DNA of 64,000 nucleotides from Macrobrachium rosenbergii (GCF_040412425.1 NC_089767.1:42919509-42983508); one strand, 5' to 3'. Shown: positions 1 through 13,244, counted from the first letter of the stretch. Translations and numbers: made by a program. Notes: generated by a model not told the origin, from the letters alone.

Positions 1-268
1 ATCATCTTCTTATACCCTCCATTCATTTCCATTGCTCCTATTCATACTTTTTCCACCTACTAATTACTCCCACGCAGACACAGCGCATGCAATCCTTCGC
101 AGGATTTCAGGACAATAACCCTGGTAATTCCTTCCAAGCAAAAAAGAAATTCATCCTATATCATCGCTTGTCCTAATCCTCAGAGGCTTTTGATAAAGGT
201 ATAATTTTACTTTTGGCTGAAAGGAGGAATAATAATTGGTCTGCGTTTGAATCATTATGTTAATAAGG
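1..268. other. Unannotated leader sequence
   Basis: I see no open frame with recognisable protein similarity, no RNA gene and no copy of the repeat families found elsewhere in the window. Confidence 0.5.
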
Positions 269-676
269 TTTAATTTAATGACAGAAATATGAAGAGATGG
301 AATATGAAAAAAAAATTATGGTAGTTTACAAATAAGAATAATGTGATATTCCTTTAAAAAAAATAAGAAATTCATACTATATAAAACAAATACTCTTAAT
401 TTAATGATAAAAATATGAAGAGATGAAATATAAAAATAAAAATTAAGGTAGTATAAAAATATGAATGATCTGATATTCTCATAAAGAATAAGAAATTAAT
501 ACTAAATAAAACAAATACTCTTAATTTAACGATACAAATATGAAGATATGAAATATAAAAAAAAAATTAAGGTAGTATACAAATAGAAATAAAAAAAAAA
601 TTAAGGTAATAAACAAATAAGAATGATCTGACATTCTCATTAAAAATTAAGAAATCAACACTAAACAAAACAAAAA
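269..676. repeat. AT-rich tandem repeat, 125-bp unit, about 3 copies
   Basis: Three successive units begin near 271, 396 and 521. Each runs TTTAATGATA, ATATGAAGAGATG, AATTAAGGTAGTA, GATCTGATATTCTCAT, then AAACAAATACTC. The third unit carries an internal duplication of about 25-30 bp around AAAAATTAAGGTA, so it is longer. No coding frame runs through it. Confidence 0.85.
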
Positions 677-1146
677 ACTATTGCTAAAAAAAACAAAAAT
701 AAAAAAATGCAAAATCCAAAAAACAAAAGCCCAACAAAACATGAATCGCGAACCACTAACATTCAAATCACTATGGAATTATGGCTGGCTTGTTTCATCC
801 ACAAAGAACCCGCACGCGTTTAATTATTCAAACGCGTTTGCACGGCGAGCCAAAAATGTACACCGGAAAGGCGCCGCACAAAGAGATAATCTGCAAAGTT
901 TGCAACTAAGTTGTCCTTGACAAGCAGCCCACACTTGGATGCTGCGTTTTATCAAAATCTATTATATTCATCTGTCAAAGGCTATCTGTCTACCTACTTA
1001 TCTATCTATACACATACGCACGCACGCAAATACGCACACGAACACATACACACACATATATACACACACATACAGTATGTATATATATACATATAAAATA
1101 CATACATATATATATTTATATATAGAGTGATTTGTTTATTTGAGAG

Positions 1147-1233
<87 letters not shown>
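1147..1233. repeat. (TA)n microsatellite
   Basis: About 85 bp of uninterrupted TA dinucleotides. The Tyr-Ile open frames here are translated microsatellite. A short GTTTGT spacer separates it from the GA cluster that follows. Confidence 0.97.
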
Positions 1234-1237
<4 letters not shown>

Positions 1238-1249
1238 TGTGTTTGTTTG

Positions 1250-1252
<3 letters not shown>

Positions 1253-1290
<38 letters not shown>

Positions 1291-1347
1291 AAAGAGAGAG
1301 AGAGAGAGATGAGAGAGAGACTAGTTCTCCAAAGACATATAACAAAG

Positions 1348-1403
<56 letters not shown>

Positions 1404-1475
1404 CCATAATCATAAAATATATCACGAGAGAGAGAGAGAGGGAAGAGATTTCCAAAGACATACAGTATAACAAAG

Positions 1476-1545
<70 letters not shown>

Positions 1546-1654
1546 AAGGACAATAAGATAATACCAAATCCAATATCTCCCCCGGTCCATTAGATCTCTA
1601 CGAAACACAAACCGGATCATTCCGACCCCGAGAGAGAGAGAGAGAGAGAGAGAG
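1253..1654. repeat. (GA)n cluster with duplicated unique spacer
   Basis: Five GA tracts (about 1253-1319, 1351-1400, 1424-1440, 1478-1544 and 1631-1654). The spacer CCAAAGACATA...ACAAAGTATGAGAG occurs twice, near 1328 and 1451, so the cluster grew by a segmental tandem duplication of about 120 bp and not only by dinucleotide slippage. Confidence 0.93.
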
Positions 1655-1939
1655 GTGTCAGGCAAAACCCTTCTTACATACATACTGGACTGTAGCAGCA
1701 GGATTCGTATGCAACTTTTAACCATTTGTATGACGCGGAATAATGGAATCTGCCTTTATAATGGCTTATGAATATTAGATGGACCAGGATACACAGGTAT
1801 TTTGTTTCCTCAGAGGTAAATTAAGGCGGAGGAATGGACACAGTTTGCTTTGGTTATGAATCTGTGCATGATTGACGTCAGGTAAACCCAGGTAGTTTGT
1901 TGTCCCATTACGAATCAAAGCTTAATAATTAACAGGTGA

Positions 1940-3034
<1,095 letters not shown>

Positions 3035-3080
3035 ACTCGATGCTGTTCATCAGGTTTAAAGCAACCATATATTTCGACTT

Positions 3081-3181
<101 letters not shown>

Positions 3182-3369
3182 TAAGTATAACGGTCTCCAG
3201 GAGCGAAAGCATTTTCAATACACACGACGTTCATTCCCAATTCATAGGGCTGGAAAAATTATTAAGCTTCCCTATTTACCCGAAGCATGTGACAACATTC
3301 AAATGGAACCTGGGATGAAAATGTCTCGACTCTGCTGAATGACATAGCGGGCGGTCTAATGCAATTTTA

Positions 3370-3371
<2 letters not shown>

Positions 3372-3411
<40 letters not shown>
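3372..3411. repeat. (CT)n microsatellite
   Basis: Twenty CT dinucleotides. Confidence 0.97.
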
Positions 3412-3412
<1 letters not shown>

Positions 3413-3617
3413 GATCTTCAGCAACAGCAACAACAGCCAATTTCGCCGGGGCCAAAGCACGTCGGTTAAATTGAACTTACGGATATAAAAGAAATTTATT
3501 CCCTGAAAAGCGGTTAATTTTTTTGCTATACCGACTTTAATGCTGACAACTCTATTTTCCGCCCACTCGCGTTGAGGAAATCAGTTAAAAGTAATGTGAA
3601 AAAGTTTTCTTACTTTT

Positions 3618-4005
3618 TAGTCTTCTGTAAAAGAAAACTATTGTGATGGCTATTCGTCTGTCCGTCCACACTTTTTCTGTCCGCCCTCAGATCTTAAAAA
3701 CTACTGAGGCTAGAGGGCTGCAAATTGGTATGTTGACCATCCGCCCTCCAATCATCAAACAGACCCTATTGCAGCCCTCTAGCCTCAGTAGTTTTCATTT
3801 TATTCAAGGTTAAAGTTAGCCATAATCGTGCTTCTGGCAGCGATATAGGTTAGGCCACCACCGGGTCGTGGTTACAGTTTCATGGGCCGCAGCTCATACA
3901 GCATTATACCGAGACCGCCGAAAGATAGATCTATTTTCGGTGGCCTTGATTAGACGCTGTGGTGGCTGTACAGAAAACTCGATTGCGCCGAAAAACTACA
4001 GCGCA
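3618..4005 (+). mobile_element. HPR multi-hairpin repeat, copy 1
   Basis: Near full-length copy in the orientation AGTTTTCTGTA-start to CGGCGC-hairpin end. Order of parts: a start hairpin (TTCTGTAAAAGAAAAC); a short stretch of GTCCGCACTTTTTCT units; a long hairpin whose arms are ACTACTGAGGCTAGAGGGCT and its complement; GGTTAAAGTTAGCCATAATC; a hairpin around AGATAGATCTATTTTC with flanks CACCGAAA/TTTCGGTG; CTGTACAGAAAACTCGATTG; and a terminal GCGCCGAA hairpin, mutated here. No coding capacity. Confidence 0.88.
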
Positions 4006-4159
4006 TTTTTACTTTTTTTTTATTTAACAAAATGAGAGAGGCAACTTGATTTGTGAAGAATTCATGAGAACAAAGCAAGAGAATACAAGGGGTCGGGGGT
4101 AAAGACTTATTCATATACAGAGAGTTAATTTACGCGTGTGTCCAATTATAGCGTCAATG

Positions 4160-4412
4160 CTGCCCTACAATGGGAGACTGCAGTATCTGCAAAAATACAA
4201 AACTGAGAGAAATGGCAGATACTGCAGTTTTCCCTTGCCTTACTACTAATTTTGTAGATACTGCAAATGAGACCCTCAGAATACTCGTGGAAAGCATTGA
4301 AGAATCATTCTGAAACTGCAGTAACTGTGTATTAGTGTTTCGCGAGCAAAATAGGTGGCATGTCTCAATTTCGAAAACTTTACAGATACTGCAGTTTTCC
4401 ATTTTAGGGCAG
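4160..4412 (+). mobile_element. Short TIR element (CTGCCC family), copy 1
   Basis: About 253 bp with terminal inverted repeats: it starts CTGCCCTACAATGGGAGACT and ends with the complement-like CAGTTTTCCATTTTAGGGCAG. Inside, CTGCAGTATCTGCAAAA-type motifs recur. A possible 4-bp target duplication AATG lies directly outside both ends. Size and structure fit a MITE. There is no transposase, and superfamily cannot be set from the ends alone. Confidence 0.8.
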
Positions 4413-4645
4413 AATGCATCTTAGGTAAAAAATTTTTACCAAAATTGGAAGGATGAAATACATCATTGCCTCCAACATTGGAACCAAAAGGCCTTCTGAA
4501 ACTGCATTCCTATTTTTTGGGCCTTATATTTCACAAATCCCTACATATCCACAACCTCCCTTCTCATAATCCTCATTCAAATTTCGTCCCCAACTCTTCT
4601 GGTACCTAGATAAGCCAGTCTGTCCATTTCCAGTGCTGTTCTCTA

Positions 4646-4646
<1 letters not shown>

Positions 4647-4701
<55 letters not shown>

Positions 4702-4717
4702 GGTGGGTTGGTCAGTA

Positions 4718-4766
<49 letters not shown>

Positions 4767-4791
4767 CAGTAATAAGAATTTTAATTAGTCT

Positions 4792-4868
<77 letters not shown>
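4647..4868. repeat. Three (AAT)n arrays
   Basis: Arrays at about 4647-4701, 4719-4766 and 4794-4868, separated by GGTGGGTTGGTCAGTAG and TCAGTAATAAGAATTTTAAT. The Ile, Asn and Tyr runs in translation are repeat artefacts. Confidence 0.96.
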
Positions 4869-4871
<3 letters not shown>

Positions 4872-5338
4872 TGGTAGCTGTGGTAAGAATGACTACACCC
4901 ATAAAAAAGTGACCCAAAACAATTCAAAATAAATAAATCAATTTTTCCGAACTGAGATGTAATGTTTTCTATCAACACTCTTCACAGAACGTCCACCAGA
5001 GGGCATTGCCTTGTCATCTCAACAGGCCATTCTGTCAGTCACCAATATTGGGAAATTTTTACTCGCAAAAAAGTGCATTAATTGCGGTCAGGACTTTGTC
5101 CATTCCTCTTTGGTTCCATCTCTAAGCGGATTTCCTTTGTTCACACAGAGTGCAAAATGTGGATTACAGTTAAGATTTGTTAATATTTGTATGCAAAGTT
5201 CATAAATTTACACTTAATATAAGTTACCTAGATATATATATGTTAGATGACTGAGCAATTATTAAATACAGATATATTATGCTAAGCTCAGTAAACTCAA
5301 CACTACATGTGATATGTTAAAATTTAATGCTGACAATG

Positions 5339-5341
<3 letters not shown>

Positions 5342-5427
<86 letters not shown>
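5342..5427. repeat. Compound (GT)n(GA)n microsatellite
   Basis: About 17 GT units pass straight into about 23 GA units. Confidence 0.97.
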
Positions 5428-5429
<2 letters not shown>

Positions 5430-5614
5430 ACCTCCCAACTTTCAGTACATTCGGCAAGCAATGAAAGTGTCTCGTGAGACATGCATTTTATGCACACGCA
5501 CACAAACATAAATATACATATGCATATAGGTGTGCTGATATGTGCGCGTTTACATATACATATATGTATATGTATATTTATAGACATACATTACATGTCA
5601 AACAAATAACCCAT

Positions 5615-5740
5615 TAATATCGAATTCACAACCTTTCGGAGTCACATGCACCCAACGCCCTTTTAAGCTGTAGCCAGGATGACAGTGACTTAATCTGCTC
5701 AGCCACCTACATGTCAGTCCTGCTCTGGGTGGGAGCCCAT
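5615..5740 (-). mobile_element. tRNA-like SINE fragment
   Basis: On the minus strand the sequence has GTAGGTGGCTGAGCAGATTA, which resembles the A box of a Ser/Leu-type tRNA, and about 75 bases later GGTTGTGAATTCGAT, a degenerate B box. It directly abuts the TA array at 5744. It is too degenerate to be a working tRNA gene; a tRNA-derived SINE head is the best reading. Confidence 0.42.
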
Positions 5741-5743
5741 AAC

Positions 5744-5894
5744 ATATATATATATATATATATATATATAGTTTCTTTTAGGTATAAGTTATTCCAAAGG
5801 TGAAGTCGATTTTAGAGGTTCATTTAGGCTTAATATTCCAAAAGTTTAAAAATTATTGCGCATAAACAATGACAAACTAACTTGAAACCTTTAT

Positions 5895-5966
<72 letters not shown>

Positions 5967-5967
5967 C

Positions 5968-6016
<49 letters not shown>
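5744..6016. repeat. (TA)n arrays
   Basis: TA tracts at 5744-5770 and 5901-6016 (the latter interrupted by TTATATACATATAATAT near 5960), separated by about 130 bp of unique AT-rich sequence. Confidence 0.95.
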
Positions 6017-6020
<4 letters not shown>

Positions 6021-6320
6021 ATATATACAATATATATAATATGCCGTCCTCTTCCGAAAGATTAATTTTTATCGATAAAAATACGAACGCGGTGACAGCA
6101 ATAACAAAAAAACTCAAGTTACCGTCACGGCTCCATAAAGATCTAAGTCATAATTCCATCTCCTGGGAAGCATCTCACTTTCAGTGACGGTTCGAGAATA
6201 AATTGTTTTTCAATAATAATTAAATACTCGTCAATTTTCCCAAAACCAGTGTGTCTATTTTTGTTAGGTGAACTCTGGAACTATCGTAACAACGTTCGAC
6301 TGGAGTTTATAGTATAGTAA

Positions 6321-6426
<106 letters not shown>

Positions 6427-6509
6427 AATATAATACATATATGTTTATAAATTTATATATATAATATAAATACAAATAAATAAATATAATACATATATGT
6501 TTATAAATT

Positions 6510-6687
6510 TATATATACACATACATACACATACACACACACATTTTATATATATATATGCATATATGTACATATATGTATGTGTATACTTTATATATAT
6601 ATACATACACACACATTTTATATACGTATACAAATATGTACATATACGTATGTGTGTATATATATATACACACACAACTACATACAT

Positions 6688-6726
<39 letters not shown>

Positions 6727-6745
6727 TTGTGTATGTATGCACATA
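6510..6745. repeat. Mixed TA/CA/GT low-complexity tract
   Basis: Alternating purine-pyrimidine steps (TACATACACA, TATATATA, ending in (GT)12 at 6702-6726). Overlapping open frames of Tyr, Ile, His, Thr, Cys and Val on both strands are repeat artefacts. Confidence 0.92.
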
Positions 6746-7094
6746 CGTATCTACTGACAACATCCTGTCTGCCTTGCTGTTATTATCAGCGTTCAGGCAG
6801 CGAGCCTGGCCAACGATGAAGAGCCGCGACATGAGAGTGCTTCTATGTACTCTCGCCTCGACTCCCACGAAATTACATGAATTTTTCATAGACTGGCTTG
6901 TTGGCCTAAACCCCTTCGGAGACCGAGAGAGTGTTATCAACTTAATTAAATCGAAAAAGGGGGAAAAAAAAAGTAAAATGAAATTCAGGGAGGTAAGGCT
7001 GGACTTTTGACCTCATAGCCTCCGGGTCACGACAAATATACAAGATATATATTTTACGTCGGACGAGATTACCCGGAAGGCCACGAGAGAGAGA

Positions 7095-7369
7095 GTATAT
7101 CTTAGTTTAACCAGACCACTGAGCTGATTAACAGCTCTCCTAGGGCTGGCCCGAAGGATTAGACTTATTTTACGTGGCTAAGAACCAACCGGTTACCTAG
7201 CAACGGGACCTACAGCTGATTGTGGAATCAGAACCACATTATGACGAGAAACGAATTTCTATCACCAGAAATAAATTCCGCTAATTCTTCATTGGCTGGT
7301 CGGAGATTCGAACTCGCGGCCAGCAGAGTGCTAGGTGAGAACGGAACCCACTTTCCAACGAGGAACTGC
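7095..7369 (-). mobile_element. tRNA-derived SINE with conserved central domain
   Basis: Read on minus: CCTAGCACTCTGCTGGC, then GCGAGTTCGAATCTCCGAC (a clear pol III B box, GTTCGAATC), then a body containing TTTATTTCTGGTGATAG, CTGTAGGTCCCGTTGCTAG, TCTTAGCCACGTAAAATAAG and AGAGCTGTTAATCAGCTCAG, ending near GTTTAACTAAGATATAC. Length (~275 bp) and a tRNA-like head with a long body fit a SINE. It sits immediately beside a truncated R2 copy. Confidence 0.72.
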
Positions 7370-7370
7370 A

Positions 7371-7522
7371 AGAAAGATCATATGAACGGAGGTACAGTAT
7401 AAGGAATAAAAGGGGTTGCAGCTATTGGCCGTAGGGACGCTGCAAAAAAACCTTTAGTAATGCTTACGGTGCACACCGTGAGGAGCACTGACGCCACTTA
7501 CCCCCGGCCCCCCCACGGGGAT
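7371..7522 (+). repeat. Dispersed repeat R2, 3' half only
   Basis: Matches the distal part of the R2 family: TATGAACGGAGGTACAGTA, GGGGTTGCAGCTA, CACTGACG...CACTTA then a C-run and CACGGGGATT. The 5' half is missing and the tRNA-derived SINE occupies its place. Confidence 0.75.
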
Positions 7523-7786
7523 TGTGTACAAAAGGATCGATGTTTTGTCATTACTGTTAAACACGTAACGCAATTAAATTATTGCAGCCATTACTCCAGC
7601 AGAGTAGAGACTTTAAGCAGCCTAATGTGCGTACTCCTTCGGCAATAAAGGTGCCAAAAGGCCCCGTAATTTCTCTCTCATCGTGTTAAAAGATAATTCA
7701 CTTCCGGCGCTTCTTTTGGGATTAAGGGATTAATTTAATCCCTGGGAGTAGTTTTAAGTAAAGTGGTGAGATAACAAGAGAGGCAT

Positions 7787-7788
<2 letters not shown>

Positions 7789-7842
<54 letters not shown>
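7789..7842. repeat. (TC)n microsatellite
   Basis: About 27 TC units. Confidence 0.97.
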
Positions 7843-7845
<3 letters not shown>

Positions 7846-8027
7846 ACATGCGCGTACACTGATATTCAAATTGAACACTGTTCTCTAATGACTAGTAGCC
7901 TCATTAATGTGGGCCAGTTGTTAATATTTCTCTCTGTTTGTTGAAATATGCTGAAATCAGGAGGATTTTAGAGTCACTAAAATGTTGACACTTCCAAGAA
8001 GATATCACGTTCTCTATCATGTATAGG

Positions 8028-8265
8028 ATTGAATTGAATACAGAATTTAGGTCAAAGGCCAAGCACTGGGACCTATGAGGTCATTCAGCGCTGAAACGGA
8101 AACTGACAGTAGAAAGGTTTGAAAGGTGTAACAGGAGGAAAACTTCAAAGCAGTTGCACTATGAATCAATTGTTAGGAGAGGGTTGAGGAAAGTAAGATG
8201 GCAGAAAGAGAATATGAAAGGAGGTACGGTAAAAAGGGGTTGGAGCAAATAACCTAGGGGGGTAA
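8028..8265 (+). repeat. Dispersed repeat R2, copy
   Basis: Starts GAATTGAATACAGAATTTAG and carries the core GGGACCTATGAGGTCATTCA and AAAGGTGTAACAGGAGGAAA. It lacks the distal GCACTGACGGC part. An AT-rich tandem array starts directly after it. Confidence 0.82.
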
Positions 8266-8273
8266 TAAAAAAA

Positions 8274-8800
8274 TTTTTTCTACATTAAAAATGAAATCAA
8301 AGCTACAAAAAAATTCTACATTCAAAATGTAATCCAAGCTACAAAAAAAATTCTCTACATTAAAAATGTAATCAAAGTTACAAAAAAATGATTCTACATC
8401 AAAAGTGTAATAAAAGCTAAAAAGAAAATAGAAAAATTCTGTATTAGAAATATAATCAAAGCTACAAAAAAAATTTTACATTAAAAATGTAATCAAAGCT
8501 ACAAAAAATTTTTTCTACATTAAAAGTGCAATCAAAGCTACAAGAAGATTTTCTACATTAAAAGTGCAATCAAAGCTTCTATATTAAAAATATAATCAAA
8601 GCTACAAAAACAATTTCTACATTAAAAATGTAATCAAAGCTACAAAAAATTTTCTACATTAAAAGTGCAATCAAAGCTACAAGAAAAAATTATTCTGCAA
8701 TATGAATGCAATCAATGCTACAAAAAAAAAACGATTTTCCTTACTTTTTTCTCTCAATTTTCTACATTAAAAATATAATCAAAGCTACAAAAAATAAAAA
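8274..8800. repeat. AT-rich tandem array, ~36-40-bp unit, about 13 copies
   Basis: Unit of the type TTCTACATTAAAAATGTAAT then CAAAGCTACAAAAA. ACATTAAAAATGT is a small inverted repeat in each unit. Copies 7, 8 and 11 share the variant AAAAGTGCAATC, which suggests local duplication inside the array. Copy 12 is diverged and has a ~30-bp insertion. Confidence 0.9.
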
Positions 8801-9327
8801 TCAATTTCTACACGTTTCTCCATAACGATTTTCCTTCTCAAAGAACATTTTCTAATTTTTTTTCCCCTGCGCCTATCGCAAGAAGGAGTGTATTGAAACT
8901 TCCGTCATTAGAACCCCCGGAGCACTGAGCAGAAATAAATATTTTCGCTGCGTAAGTGGAACAGTCTTGGTTATTTACAAGTTCGCCGATAAAACATTTT
9001 TTTTTCCCTTTAAATTCTCGAGCCTGAGGAGAAAAGGTGCCGATACGATCGTCGGATATCGCTGGGAGCATTCATTCGACGCTTTATAAAAAAAAATACG
9101 GATTAAAAAATGGATTTTTTATGGGGCGATAACGCCAAACCTTGACGCTAAAGGGTTTGGTTATAATTATATATATAATTATATATATACTATGTACACA
9201 TATATACACGCTTATAATTATATTTATATACAGATATATGTACGCATACATATACATATGTAATGTGTATATATACTGTATATACATATATAGAAATAAT
9301 GTACAGTACACATGCATACATACATAC

Positions 9328-9573
<246 letters not shown>

Positions 9574-9577
<4 letters not shown>

Positions 9578-9963
9578 ACACACATCTACCCCAAGAATGT
9601 ATAAACTGTATAACAACGAAAATTACTGGAAAAATGGGAGTCTACGACAGTGACCAAATACGCATGTGTTCGTTACAGATTCCCCGTTGTTGTTTCCGCG
9701 AAGAAGAAGAAGCGGAAAAAAAAAATCCCTTCTGAAACATTTGCGACTTTTTAATAGGATTCCAGGATGTCCATCAGGGAGGAGGAAGTTTTTCCAACTT
9801 TTCCATTCTTGTCGAAGTGCTGTAGTCGGCAAAACTTCTCCGGCTCGTCCCATTGATACAAACTCAACTTTCTCCTCCCGAACTGCTTCTTAGCAAAAGA
9901 ATTTTGACAAACTGGACCACTCGGAAGAATGGGCGAGGAATGACACAACTCATTAGGAGCGCA

Positions 9964-9966
<3 letters not shown>
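9574..9966. other. Unannotated unique sequence
   Basis: Overlapping short frames occur on both strands, but none resembles a protein family I know. I see no repeat copy here. Confidence 0.45.

Positions 9967-10003
<37 letters not shown>
9967..10003. repeat. (CT)n microsatellite
   Basis: About 18 CT units. Confidence 0.96.
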
Positions 10004-10006
<3 letters not shown>

Positions 10007-10577
10007 GTTTACGGAAGCAGAGACAAAAGGGATTTTTTCTTTTTGGTGATTTTGAACTCGGTTCCCGCCATTTGTAGGAATGGTCCATCGTTCTGTCCCA
10101 GTGGCTACAAGGTCGTTAACGACCTCAGAATAGTTGTTTTTCTTTTATTCTCAATATCAAGGAGGTTTTCAACAAATACAGAACTGAACTTTTCAATAAT
10201 AAAATACTTATTAACGAGACTCCGATAGGAATTCCTCTACCTACCCATAAACCTACCCACTGTAGGTTCCTGATGGGGCAGAGGCTCTGATGCTCTGTCA
10301 TTAACCCACTCACGCCCTCTGCATTCATGTTCTTCCCAATGAGTTTGGTCAGATCCTGAAGATGCCTTTGGTGATCCGAGTACCGACATCACCTGAAAGC
10401 TTGAGGCAATGGCGGTCCCAATCCACCATCGAACAAAATCCCAAGAAGTTTCAAGGAGAACTAAAAGTGATTATACACTTTGTAATTACGGAGACCACTG
10501 GCTCGAGAAGAGTACGGTCCATAAATTCCACACAAACGCAGCTCTTGGCAAGTTCAAATAATCCGGAGGAAACATCT

Positions 10578-10855
10578 GGAATGGAATTTAGAGTTTAGGG
10601 CCAAAAGCCAAGCGCTGGGGCCTATGGGGCCATTCAGCGCTGGAAAGGAAATTAGTTAGGTTTGAAAGGTGTAACAGGAGGAAAACCTCGCAGTTGCATT
10701 ATGAAATAATTATTAGGAGAGGGTGGATAGCAAGATGGAAGAAAGATAATATAAATGGAGGTGCAGTAAAACGAATGAAAGGGGTTGCAGCTAGGGGCCG
10801 AAGGGACACTGCAAAAACCTCAAGTAATGGGTGTAGGTGCACTGACAGCCACTTA
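10578..10855 (+). repeat. Dispersed repeat R2, copy
   Basis: Near full-length: GAATTTAGAG start, core GCCAAGCGCTGGGGCCTATG, AAAGGTGTAACAGGAGGAAA, GGGGTTGCAGCTAGGGGCCG and the distal GTGCACTGACAGCCACTT. The short open frames on both strands in it are not evidence of a gene. Confidence 0.83.
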
Positions 10856-11450
10856 AATCTAACAAGGCAGATCTTATGCAAACAAACCACTCAGTGAAAG
10901 TGTCACTTCCTTCTAAAACTCACATGAGGATGAAGCCTTTCCCTTCATAAGTCAGGCACGATACCTCGAAACTAATTGCATGTGCAATATTTTTATGTTT
11001 TCCCTTCTAACAGCAGGAAATGAATTAATATTCTTAGACTATCGATGCACCTTACAATACCATGAGCAAGCATCAATTCGCATGACACAACGCATCTCCT
11101 CGCCTCATTCATTTCGCTAACTTTCCAATTCATCACTGAATTTTCTTATTTGCATAAGCTCTCTGTCTAAATAAAAAGAAAATCTCTCCCCTCGAAGTTT
11201 ATGGCCAATCAAATTCATCTCGCAGTTCTTGCGAAATTATTCCTCTATGTTATTAAATCAAGCAATTGCCTCGTGCACGCATAAAGTTCCATCCTTTTCC
11301 CCTGATCCCACGCCAATAAAAAACGCTTGGCCCCGGATGCAATAGATTCTGGCAAAATATTGTTCTTGTTAAGGCTAAGTCATCATTTTACATCCAAGGA
11401 GAACTAGGTACTTTTTACCGATATTTTCAATCAAATGTGCACGTGAATTC
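10856..11450. other. Unannotated unique sequence
   Basis: Nothing recognisable. No long frame and no family repeat. A poly-A run and a short TA array follow at about 11451-11523. Confidence 0.45.
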
Positions 11451-11492
11451 TAAAAAAAAAAAAAAAAAAAAAATACAATATATATATATATG

Positions 11493-11524
<32 letters not shown>

Positions 11525-11691
11525 CAAACCAAAATCATTAATTGTCTTTACATTCAACATAATACAATTAATCTTATCTGTAACTGTGTATATTAGAAAA
11601 TTCTATTCATAATTAGATTCAGGTCATCAGAAAGAAACACGGACTTTCATGTGGAATCTATCAAAGTAAGATAATTTAAAATCAAGTAAAT

Positions 11692-12088
11692 AATGCGCCG
11701 AAGTTTCTTCGACGCGATCGAGTTTTCTGTACAGTGTATAATCAAGGCCACCGAAAATAGATCTATCTTTCGGTGGTCTCGGTATAATGCTGTATGAGTC
11801 GCGGCCCACTAAACATTAACCACGGCATGGTGGTGGCCTATCCTGTGTCGTCGCCAGAAGCACGATTATGACTAACTTTAACCTTAAATAAAATAAAAAC
11901 TACTGAGGCTAGAAGGGCTGCAATTTTGTATGTTTGATGATTGGAGGATGGATGATCACCATACCAATTTGCAACCCTCTAGCCCCAGTAGTTTCTAAGA
12001 TCTGAGGGCGGACAGAAAAAGTGCGGACAGAAAAAAGTGCGGACGGACAGACAAAGCCGGTACAATAGTGTTCTTTTCTGAAAACTAA
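11692..12088 (-). mobile_element. HPR multi-hairpin repeat, copy 2
   Basis: Complete copy in minus orientation. The terminal hairpin GCGCCGAAGTTTCTTCGACG is at its left edge, the ATAGATCTATC hairpin near 11756, the long ACTACTGAGGCTAGA hairpin at about 11897-11995, then a GTGCGGACAGAAAAA repeat and CTTTTCTGAAAACTAAAA at the right. Confidence 0.9.
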
Positions 12089-12439
12089 AAGTAGTGAATT
12101 TGAACATCAGAAATGAGGTGTTCCGTGAAATATTGACAAGATTATTAATGGATACTTAAAAAAAAAAAAAAAAATTCTTTTCGAATTCCTGCGTGTCATC
12201 CCGTACGACTTAACATCGGGGACAATGTCGAGTCCACAGCTATTTGTTACAATGATTCATGTTCGTAGCGACTCAGTTAAGAGCGGAGGAAGACTTATAG
12301 GAGGCACTTTACCCAGATGACTTAGCCATTAAGACAACTGTCGACGAAAGAATGACAGACGAGAATTCGCGTGAGGTAAGTGACTCCGGAAAGGGGGGAG
12401 CTTACGGCAGACGCCAACAAAACGATGATGGTGAGGAGT

Positions 12440-13061
12440 GAAGATGGAGAATTGATTAATGTCAGGAAACCGTGAGCTGTAAAGATCGAGAGTTGATTAC
12501 GGTCAGCAAACCGTGCGCTGTAAAGATCGAGAGTTGATTACGGTCAGAAAACCGTGCGTGGTAAAGATGGAGAATTGATTACAGTCAGAAAACCGTGCGC
12601 AGTAAAGATGGAGAATTGATTAATGTTAGGAAACCGTGAGCTGTAAAGATGGAGAATTGATTAATGTTAGGAAACCGTGAGCTGTAAAGATGGAGAATTG
12701 ATTACGGTCAGAAAACCGTGCGCTGTAAAGATCGAGAGTTGATTACGGTCAGAAAACCGTGCGTAGTAAAGATGGAGAATTGATTACGGTCAGAAAACCG
12801 TGCGCTGTAAAGATGGAGAATTGATTAAGGTCAGAAAACCGTGCGCAGTAAAGATCGAGAGTTGATTACGGTCAGAAAACCGTGCGCATTAAAAATGTGG
12901 AATTCGTTATCGTCAGTAAACGAGGCGCAGTAAAGATGGAGAATTGATTACGGTCAGAAAATCGTGCGCAGTAAAGACGGGGAATTTAATTTATTGTGTA
13001 AAAAAAAAAAAAAACCGTGCGCAGTAAAGATGGAAAATTCATAACGGTCAGAAAACCGTGT
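12440..13061. repeat. 41-bp minisatellite, about 14-15 copies
   Basis: Units start at 12440, 12481, 12522, 12563, 12604, 12645, 12686, 12727, 12768, 12809, 12850, 12891, 12932 and 12973, giving an exact 41-bp period. Consensus parts are GTAAAGATGGAGAATTGATT and ACGGTCAGAAAACCGTGCGC. Each unit contains ACGGT-CAGAAA-ACCGT, a 5-bp stem. Two sub-variants (GATGGAGAATTG and GATCGAGAGTTG) alternate in patches. The penultimate unit is expanded by a 14-base poly-A run. Confidence 0.95.
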
Positions 13062-13244
13062 TCGATCAAACACTTTAAAGAAAAAATATGCAATAAATAC
13101 CCGTGAGAGACTTTGTAAACGGTGAATATTTATTGACCAAAGTACGCAGTTATGAAAACTGCAAAATAATCTTAACTAGTCATTCTGTATCGAATCTAAT
13201 CGCCCATCTCATTTCCTTCCACCTTCTCGCATTTCCATCTCGAC

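Noticed and set aside
7280..7345. A tRNA gene suggested by GTTCGAATC on the minus strand
   Set aside because: The acceptor and anticodon arms do not pair, and the box is embedded in a recognisable SINE body.
9666..9893. Overlapping frames on both strands near 9.6-9.9 kb
   Set aside because: Three mutually overlapping short frames with no family similarity; typical of chance in balanced-GC sequence.
12301..12375. Exon-like stretch EALYPDDLAIKTTVDERM ending at GAG|GTAAGT
   Set aside because: Only 25 codons, a weak acceptor, and no recognisable family; the donor match alone is expected by chance in 64 kb.
12440..13061. CRISPR-like array (regular repeats with a small stem)
   Set aside because: There are no unique spacers: the entire 41-bp unit repeats. 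Context is eukaryotic. It is a minisatellite.
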